From JBLHKE01 sp047619485 (GTDB taxonomy: Bacteria > Verrucomicrobiota > Verrucomicrobiia > Verrucomicrobiales > DEV007): a DNA stretch of 18,908 nucleotides. The translations under genes and the position numbers were made by a program. The DNA is taken from NCBI GenBank assembly GCA_047619485.1, contig JBLHKE010000048.1, positions 1-18,908 of the forward strand, read 5' to 3'. Under the pieces are notes generated by a model. That model did no database searches and was not told where the DNA came from. It saw only the letters and a list, made by a program, of their open reading frames with translations. Below, in pieces: positions 13,813-18,908 of the stretch; positions within the stretch are counted from its first letter, which is position 1; every line of letters begins with the position of its first letter.

Positions 13813-16212
13813 ATGAACATTGAAATGAGCAAAGCCGAACAAGAGGAGGCGCGCCTGACGGCGTACGTCCTCGGCGAGCTGGATGCGGACGAGACCAAAG
13901 TGGTCGAGGCGCTCCTCGAAGAATCGGCCGAGGCGCGTGCCTCGCTGAACGAAATCGAGGCGACGGCGGCGCTGTTGTCGGCAGAATTTTTGAAGGAGCC
14001 TGCACTGAGCCTGCGGGACGAGCAGGTGGAGGCGATCACCTCCGATCGCGAAGGCGAAAGCAAGAAGATCGTGCGTGGCCAGTTCATGCCCCTGCTGGCC
14101 GTGGCGGCCTGTGCTTGCCTGTTTGCTGTGGTCGGCATGAAGCAATACCTCGGCGGATTGGAGTCGTCCGAAACTGAGTCGCTGACGTCGAGGGCGGACA
14201 ATGCAACGGAAGAATCGCGGCCGAATTTTAAGACGGACCGGGGCGGTTCCAAGTCTGCTCTCGGGCTTGATTCAGATACGGTGAGCAATGAGGTCATTGA
14301 TCAGGTTCGCCAGATGCCGCAGGAATCGTTTGCCGCTGGCGGTGTTGCATCAGAACCGAATGGTGCGCCAGAAATAGGCGCGTCGATCCCAATGGCGGAA
14401 TCGGCGGCCAAGGCGCCCGCTCCCGTCGATGACGAGAAATCTTCGATGCCCAGAACCGTGAGGAGTATCGAAAAGAAATCCGCCAGCAACGCGGAGCCGA
14501 GAGCGCAGGCCGATAGCGCCCAGATTCGACCGTCGGCTCCTATCACTAGGAGTCCGCGGCCAAAAGCAAAGTCGATGACCAAGGCGCTCGCAGAGGGGGC
14601 GGTTGCACCTTCGAAACCGGCGGCTTCGAGCAGGGGATCGGATCCGACCATGGCTGCGGGCGAGCCGGCGGAGCGGACGTTAACGTTGCTCAAAGGCCGT
14701 GCGGGGAAGGGCGGGCAGTCGCGCTTGGTCGAGGAGAATCGCGAGGCCATCTTGCCTGGCGCAAGAGACAAAGTTGGTGACGGTGAGAGCTACGGCGAAC
14801 TCGTCGATAACCCGTGGGTCTCGACCTGGAACGAGGGGCTTTCGACCTTTGCAATCGATGTCGATACTGGGACCTACCCAAACGTGCGCCGGTTCCTCAA
14901 GCGGCGTGCCTCCCTCCCGCCACGCGATGCGGTGCGCATCGAGGAGATGATCAACTACTTCGATTACGACTATGCTGAACCAGAGGGGAAGGTGCCGTTC
15001 TCCGTCAACATGGAGGTGGCGAGCTGCCCCTGGGCGAAGGGCCATCGCCTGCTGCGAGTCGGCCTTCGAGGCAAGGGCGTGGATGTCGACAAGCGCCCGC
15101 CGTCAAACCTCGTTTTCCTGATCGATGTCTCGGGATCGATGCGTGGGGCGGAGAAGCTTGATCTGCTGAAGCGCTCGATGAAGTCGATGGTCGCCGAGCT
15201 GAACGAGGATGATCGCATCGGCATCGTGACCTATGCCGGTAGCTCGGGGGTCGTCCTCGAGCCGACTCACGGTGACTTGAAGGAGAAGATCAACCAGGTG
15301 TTGGATGGCCTCCAGGCTGGCGGTTCGACCAATGGTGCCTCCGGGATCGCTACCGCCTACTCGCTCGCCAAAGCAAATTTTGTTGAGGGCGGAACGAACC
15401 GAGTCATCCTTGCGACCGACGGAGATTTTAACGTCGGCGTCACCGACCGTGGAGACCTAGTTCAGATGGTCGAGAAGCGCGCCGGGGAGCAGATCTTTCT
15501 CACCGTGTTAGGGGTCGGCGAGGGAAACCTCCAAGAACACCGTATGGAGCAGATCGCTGATAAGGGCAATGGTAGCTACCACTACCTCGACTCCGAGAAG
15601 GAGGGGCAGAAGGTGCTCGTCCGCGGGCTTGGTGCAACGTTGGTGACGGTGGCGAAAGACGTCATGGTGCAGCTCGATTTCAACCCGGCGAAGGTGCAGA
15701 AATACCGCTTACTTGGCTACGCGAATCGGCGCGTGCCGAACGAGGCCTTCCACCTCGACGAGACCGACGGTGGTGAGATCGGCGCCGGACACATGGTGAC
15801 CGCGCTGTATGAGATCGTGCCGGTCGCCGATGGCGCCGAAGTAGCAGAGTCGCCCAAGGACGGGAGCCGCTATCTCCAGATGGGGAAGCTGGTGGCGAGT
15901 GAGGAGACCTTGACGCTGAAATTGAACTACAAATTGCCGGAAGGAAAAACCCAGCAGCCGACCATCGTTTTCCCGCTGATTGACCCGGGAAAAAACTGGC
16001 CGGAGGCGAGCGAGGATTTCCGTTTTGCCGCGTCGGTGGCCGGATTCGGCATGTTGTTGCGCGGTTCTGACTACGCCGGTCTTCTGAATTACGATCTCGT
16101 GCTAGAGCTTGGTGCTGAGGGGATTACGGAGGGTGGCGATTCCTTCGGGTTGCGCGCTGAATTCTTGGGGATGGTGAAAGCCGCAAAAAGTTTAAATCTG
16201 AAGAAAGAATAG
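13813..16212 (+). CDS. Membrane-anchored anti-sigma-like / YfbK-type von Willebrand A fusion protein
   Basis: The 799 residues combine two roles. Residues 1-75 (LTAYVLGELDADETKVVEAL...) resemble the cytoplasmic anti-sigma helical fold, but without the HxxxCxxC zinc motif. A single hydrophobic span follows at about 92-114 (FMPLLAVAACACLFAVVGM). Residues 115-325 are a low-complexity Ser/Pro/Ala-rich linker. From about 327 (YGELVDNPWVSTWNEGLSTF) comes the YfbK N-terminal domain, then a VWA domain at about 429-610 with a complete MIDAS: D438-x-S440-x-S442, T506 and D536. A DUF3520-like domain fills about 613-795. The topology would place the VWA part outside the cytoplasm. Inference: metal-dependent binding of a partner by the VWA part alters sigma sequestration by the N-terminus. 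The gene is downstream of the ECF sigma gene in the same transcription unit and ends before a strong terminator. Confidence 0.88.
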   Translation: MNIEMSKAEQEEARLTAYVLGELDADETKVVEALLEESAEARASLNEIEATAALLSAEFLKEPALSLRDEQVEAITSDREGESKKIVRGQFMPLLAVAACACLFAVVGMKQYLGGLESSETESLTSRADNATEESRPNFKTDRGGSKSALGLDSDTVSNEVIDQVRQMPQESFAAGGVASEPNGAPEIGASIPMAESAAKAPAPVDDEKSSMPRTVRSIEKKSASNAEPRAQADSAQIRPSAPITRSPRPKAKSMTKALAEGAVAPSKPAASSRGSDPTMAAGEPAERTLTLLKGRAGKGGQSRLVEENREAILPGARDKVGDGESYGELVDNPWVSTWNEGLSTFAIDVDTGTYPNVRRFLKRRASLPPRDAVRIEEMINYFDYDYAEPEGKVPFSVNMEVASCPWAKGHRLLRVGLRGKGVDVDKRPPSNLVFLIDVSGSMRGAEKLDLLKRSMKSMVAELNEDDRIGIVTYAGSSGVVLEPTHGDLKEKINQVLDGLQAGGSTNGASGIATAYSLAKANFVEGGTNRVILATDGDFNVGVTDRGDLVQMVEKRAGEQIFLTVLGVGEGNLQEHRMEQIADKGNGSYHYLDSEKEGQKVLVRGLGATLVTVAKDVMVQLDFNPAKVQKYRLLGYANRRVPNEAFHLDETDGGEIGAGHMVTALYEIVPVADGAEVAESPKDGSRYLQMGKLVASEETLTLKLNYKLPEGKTQQPTIVFPLIDPGKNWPEASEDFRFAASVAGFGMLLRGSDYAGLLNYDLVLELGAEGITEGGDSFGLRAEFLGMVKAAKSLNLKKE

Positions 16213-16273
16213 CAGTCGGCAGGCGTATTAAGGGTTGAGTGAGTGAATCATTTGCCGTGAGACCGCAGATGTG

Positions 16274-16312
16274 AGCCCCGTGCCAGATTGTTGGTACGGG
16301 GCTTTTCGTTTT
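16274..16312 (+). terminator. Intrinsic terminator of the sigma/VWA operon
   Basis: A 12-bp stem (16274-16285 with 16292-16303, one G-T pair) is GC-rich at its base (AGCCCCGT / ACGGGGCT), has a GATTGT loop, and runs into TTTTCGTTTT. It starts 62 bp after the stop codon of the VWA gene, as expected for a plus-strand rho-independent terminator. Confidence 0.88.
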
Positions 16313-16619
16313 CAGAGGGGGCGTGCGCGGCCACCCGACTCGGTCGGGGCGAGTGCGCCCAATCTGATTCTCCTTGTGCTAGAACACCGCTAGCGCGATT
16401 CATATTCATCGGCAACTTGATCCCGCTCTGGTTGCTCGCCTGGACGGATCGTTGGTGCACTAGCGATGCACACTGGGGCGAGCGCGAGACGCGTTGGAAA
16501 TGGGTGGCAGCTCAAGCAGGTGTCGGAGTGTTGCTGCGCACCGAGAGCGCTAGCGACTTCATCTATTTCCAGTTCCCGGTTCCGCCGAAGCCCGGAAAGA
16601 AAGCGCGCAATGTCGATAG
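16313..16619. other. Region without a supported gene
   Basis: Open frames exist on both strands here, for example 16288-16689 on the plus strand, but that frame starts inside the terminator hairpin and none shows a recognisable domain or a ribosome binding site. It may be decayed coding sequence belonging with the stretch at 16620-16859. Confidence 0.35.
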
Positions 16620-16859
16620 TCGTTCACTGAAGGTGAAGGAGCGCTCGCCAAAGACGTTCAATGGCTCACCGAATACAAACGTGTGCTGACCGCGATCCTC
16701 AGCATAGATCAGCTCCCAGCCAATCCCAATCTGAGCAATTCCACCGCGCGCGCGATCAAGGCCGGTCGTATCCAATCAAGAGTCTGTAGCCTCCTTGGGG
16801 ATCGTATCAAGAACCTACAGACATCCCGGGGGGTGACTCCGACCGTCTACGCCGCATAA
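16620..16859 (+). pseudogene. Orphan coding-like fragment, unrecognised (79 codons, no start)
   Basis: After a TAG at 16617 a frame stays open for 79 codons to TAA 16857. Its translation has a natural composition (EGEGALAKDVQWLTEYKRVL, then an IKAGRIQSRV segment) and third positions rich in G and C, like neighbouring genes. The first possible start codon is a GTG at 16683 with no ribosome site, so it reads as the 3' end of a broken gene. Its stop overlaps the 3' end of convergent rodA by 13 bp. I do not recognise a family. It could be an out-of-frame artefact, but the composition argues mildly against that. Confidence 0.3.
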
Positions 16860-18046
16860 GGCGAAGAGAAATGGCCGATGTCGTCAGGTTCTTCAGCGGG
16901 TTGCTCGAGGCCTTCGTGGCGGTGAACCCAGACGCTCTGGGTGATGCCGAAGAGTGTGAGCAGGATGACGACGAAGGTGCCGCCGTAACTGATGAGTGGG
17001 AGCGGCAGGCCGGTGATGGGGACGGCACCGATGCACATCCCCATGTTCATGAAGGCGTGGAAAAATATCTGGGCGGCCAGGCCGATGACTAACAATCTGC
17101 CAAAAAGGTCGCGGCTACCGTAGGCGATCAGCAGGAGCTGGAGCAGCAGCAGGCCGAAAGCGATGATGAGGGTGGCGGCTCCGCGGAAGCCGTGTTCCTC
17201 CGCGATAACGGTAAAAATGAAGTCGTTGATGGCGACGTTGCGCGGGATGAGGCCGAGCTCTTTGATGGTGCGCACGCCCTCGGCACGCTCGCCGTTGAAG
17301 CCCTTGCCATCGAAGCCGGCGCTGCCGATCGCGGTCATGTTGTTGGTGATCGAGTAACCTTCGTTGCGCGTGTCGACCTTCTGGTTGTTAAGGATTTTCA
17401 CCCAGGTGTCGATACGTTCTTTCTGGTAGGGTTTCATCCCAAAGAAGTAGAGGATCGGGATGACCGTGATGACGACCAATGCCATCGATATCAGGTAGCG
17501 GAAGGGGATGCCACCACCGGTCAGCATGAGGGCGAGGACGGTGCAGATCACGGCGGCGGAACCGATGTCCGGCTCGTCCATGATCAAGTAGAGCGGCACA
17601 ACACAGACAAACCCGCACAAGCCGATCTTGACGACTGGAAAGGCGAAGAATTTATGCAGTTTCGGCAGGTCTCCAAGAATCGTCGCCAGCATGAGGATGG
17701 TGGAAAAAATGGCTGCCTGGGAGGGCTGGAACTGAATTCCGCCAATTTTCAACCAGCTGGTGGCTCCACCCATCTTGACGTTGGTCAGCATCAGCAGGAC
17801 GATGGCGATCACCCAGGCGGGGAGAGCGACGAACCGTATCCACTTGTAGTCGAAGAGGGCGATCCCGAAAAAGATGGTCGCGCCGATGATGATCCACCTC
17901 ACCTGTTCGTTCCACTTCCCGCTGAACTCTTGGTCTCCACCAAAACCAGCGCTGTAGATCGAGTAGACTCCGAAGGTAAGGAGTCCGCCGATGAAGAGAA
18001 TCATCAGCCAGTTCATACTCAGGAATTTCCTGAAGAGGGGAGTCAT
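16847..18046 (-). CDS. rodA: RodA-type SEDS peptidoglycan glycosyltransferase
   Basis: The 399-residue inner-membrane protein has about ten spans. SEDS signatures are SWLKIGGIQFQPSQ (97-110), MDEPDIGSA (156-164, the usual QPDxGTA site), NDFIFTVIAEEHGFRGA (274-290, where Asp275 matches the catalytic aspartate of RodA/FtsW) and GLPLPLISYGGT (346-357). It polymerises lipid II into glycan strands during cell elongation, normally with a class B penicillin-binding protein. RodA is preferred over FtsW because of the length, the short N-terminus and the PLPLISYGG form. The last residue of the usual QPSE motif is Gln here. It follows thiG by 57 bp on the same strand, with no terminator seen. The partner pbp2/mreBCD genes are not in the window. 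No Shine-Dalgarno is visible. Confidence 0.92.
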   Translation of the reverse strand: MTPLFRKFLSMNWLMILFIGGLLTFGVYSIYSAGFGGDQEFSGKWNEQVRWIIIGATIFFGIALFDYKWIRFVALPAWVIAIVLLMLTNVKMGGATSWLKIGGIQFQPSQAAIFSTILMLATILGDLPKLHKFFAFPVVKIGLCGFVCVVPLYLIMDEPDIGSAAVICTVLALMLTGGGIPFRYLISMALVVITVIPILYFFGMKPYQKERIDTWVKILNNQKVDTRNEGYSITNNMTAIGSAGFDGKGFNGERAEGVRTIKELGLIPRNVAINDFIFTVIAEEHGFRGAATLIIAFGLLLLQLLLIAYGSRDLFGRLLVIGLAAQIFFHAFMNMGMCIGAVPITGLPLPLISYGGTFVVILLTLFGITQSVWVHRHEGLEQPAEEPDDIGHFSSPYAA

Positions 18047-18103
18047 CGGGCGCGGTCTAAGTTACTTCGAGATCAGAAAGAAGCTTAGACTAAGCGAAAT
18101 ATG

Positions 18104-18908
18104 CTATTCGTAAAGGAATGTCGTCAGTGGGCTGGTAGCGGACGCCTCCAGCCGGGCGGCAGGGAGACCGATCTCGAACCCTTCACGACCGGCGATGACC
18201 GCTCCTTTGAACGCGGCTGCCATACGTGTCGGATCTGCCGCGATCGCGATGGCGGTGTTGACCAGAACCGCGTCGGCTCCCATCTCGAGCGCTTCGGCAG
18301 CATGGCTGGGGGCGCCGATACCGGCATCGACGATGACCGGGACGGTGGCCTGCTCGATGATGATCTCGATCTGGCGGCGCGCATCGATGCCGCGGTTGGA
18401 GCCGATTGGGGAGGCGAGGGGCATCACTGTCGCGGTGCCGACTTCTTGGAGGCGCTTCGCAAGGACGGGATCTGCATTAATGTAGGGTAGGACGATGAAA
18501 CCCTCGGCGACCAGCATTTCGGCGGCCTTCAGGGTCTCGATTGGGTCTGGAAGGAGGTAGCGCGGGTCTGGGTGGATCTCGAGCTTGATCCAGTTCGGCA
18601 GGCCGGCGGCGACGGCGAGCCGGGCGAGACGCACCGCTTCCTCAGCAGTATTGGCGCCGCTGGTGTTGGGCAGTAACAGGTATTTCTCCGGGTCGATGAA
18701 ATCGAGGATATTGGCGAAGGGGTCGGTGTCTGGCTTGCCGGACAGGTCGGCACGGCGCAGGGCGACGGTGACAATCTCGGTGCCGGAGGCCGCTAGGGCG
18801 TCCCGCATCGATTCATTGGAGGAAAATTTCCCGGTTCCGACGAGGAGGCGCGAGGAGAATTCACGGTCGGCGATTTTCAATGGCTGGGAGCTGTGGGTTG
18901 ATTCGGAC
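18104..18908 (-). CDS. thiG: Thiazole synthase ThiG (5' end probably outside window)
   Basis: ThiG builds the thiazole phosphate of thiamine from 1-deoxy-D-xylulose 5-phosphate, dehydroglycine or iminoglycine, and ThiS thiocarboxylate. The protein is a TIM barrel with family motifs FSSRLLVGTGKF, LLPNTSGANTAEEAVRLA, NWIKLEIHPDPRYLLPDP (the Lys that forms the Schiff base with DXP), LASPIGSNRGI, VPVIVDAGIG and GADAVLVNTAIAIA. A TTG at 18880 would give 258 residues. The frame stays open to the edge and reads SESTHSSQPL before KIADREFSSR, and ThiG proteins commonly start a few residues before such a (D)PLxIAGREF segment, so the true start is probably to the right of 18908. No thi neighbour is visible; rodA follows on the same strand. 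Confidence 0.93.
   Translation of the reverse strand, partial: SESTHSSQPLKIADREFSSRLLVGTGKFSSNESMRDALAASGTEIVTVALRRADLSGKPDTDPFANILDFIDPEKYLLLPNTSGANTAEEAVRLARLAVAAGLPNWIKLEIHPDPRYLLPDPIETLKAAEMLVAEGFIVLPYINADPVLAKRLQEVGTATVMPLASPIGSNRGIDARRQIEIIIEQATVPVIVDAGIGAPSHAAEALEMGADAVLVNTAIAIAADPTRMAAAFKGAVIAGREGFEIGLPAARLEASATSPLTTFLYE

Noticed and set aside
16288..16689. 133-codon plus-strand frame after the VWA gene
   Set aside because: It begins inside the loop of the intrinsic terminator and has no ribosome site or recognisable domain.
17192..18088. 298-codon plus-strand frame
   Set aside because: It is the exact complement of rodA, very His/Asp/Glu-rich as expected from antisense of a membrane protein gene.
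18083..18095. Palindrome GCTTAG-A-CTAAGC in the thiG-rodA spacer
   Set aside because: Arms are only 6 bp with a one-base centre and no U-tract; it is too short to call a terminator or operator.
1..18908. Searched for tRNA or rRNA genes, CRISPR arrays, insertion sequences and attachment sites
   Set aside because: No cloverleaf, regularly spaced repeat-spacer array, transposase or flanking target duplication was seen by eye.

Overview
The window looks like chromosomal DNA of a member of the Verrucomicrobiota, probably Verrucomicrobiales-like. This is inferred from GC-rich coding sequence, a giant exported protein with lamin-tail and CotH modules, the DPDxDGxxNxLEF-type C-terminal segment of that protein, and an FG-GAP remnant with the C-terminal beta-domain common in that phylum. 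No phylogenetic marker is present, so the assignment is provisional.

Layout from left to right. (1) Positions 1-7289, minus strand: the 5' 2,429 codons of a giant secreted surface protein. It has a signal peptide, seven cadherin/Ig-like repeats, two of them interrupted by inserted carbohydrate-binding-like modules, then a lamin-tail domain, a CotH kinase-like domain and three more lamin-tail domains. The 3' end lies outside the window. (2) 7375-8279, plus strand: a decayed FG-GAP (integrin-alpha-like) gene with an in-frame stop and a reconstructable one-base deletion. (3) 8297-11041, minus strand: a 914-residue molybdenum/tungsten formate dehydrogenase alpha subunit. A naive reading splits it in two at an in-frame TGA, but that TGA sits exactly at the catalytic selenocysteine position and is followed by a good bacterial SECIS hairpin, so this is one selenoprotein gene. 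A near-consensus sigma-70 promoter lies just upstream. (4) 11400-12986, minus strand: a polytopic DUF4173/DUF4153-like membrane protein. (5) 13222-16212, plus strand: a two-gene unit of an ECF sigma factor and a protein fusing an anti-sigma-like N-terminus and a membrane span to a YfbK-type von Willebrand A domain, closed by a strong intrinsic terminator. The intergenic region it shares with the divergent DUF4173 gene carries four 8-bp direct repeats spaced exactly 11 bp apart and a perfect inverted repeat. (6) 16313-16846: mostly non-coding, with one orphan coding-like stretch. (7) 16847-18908, minus strand: rodA (SEDS cell-wall polymerase) behind thiG (thiazole synthase), whose start probably lies just beyond the right edge.

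How the genes work together: the sigma/VWA pair reads as a self-contained envelope-linked signalling unit that may be co-regulated with the divergent membrane protein. The formate dehydrogenase stands alone, with no diaphorase, hydrogenase, fdhD or selenocysteine genes beside it, so its electron partner and the Sec machinery must be encoded elsewhere. The giant CotH/lamin-tail protein and the FG-GAP remnant are accessory surface-protein genes. rodA and thiG are housekeeping genes. The strongest observations are the Sec formate dehydrogenase with its SECIS, the helically phased repeat array, and the anti-sigma/VWA fusion.
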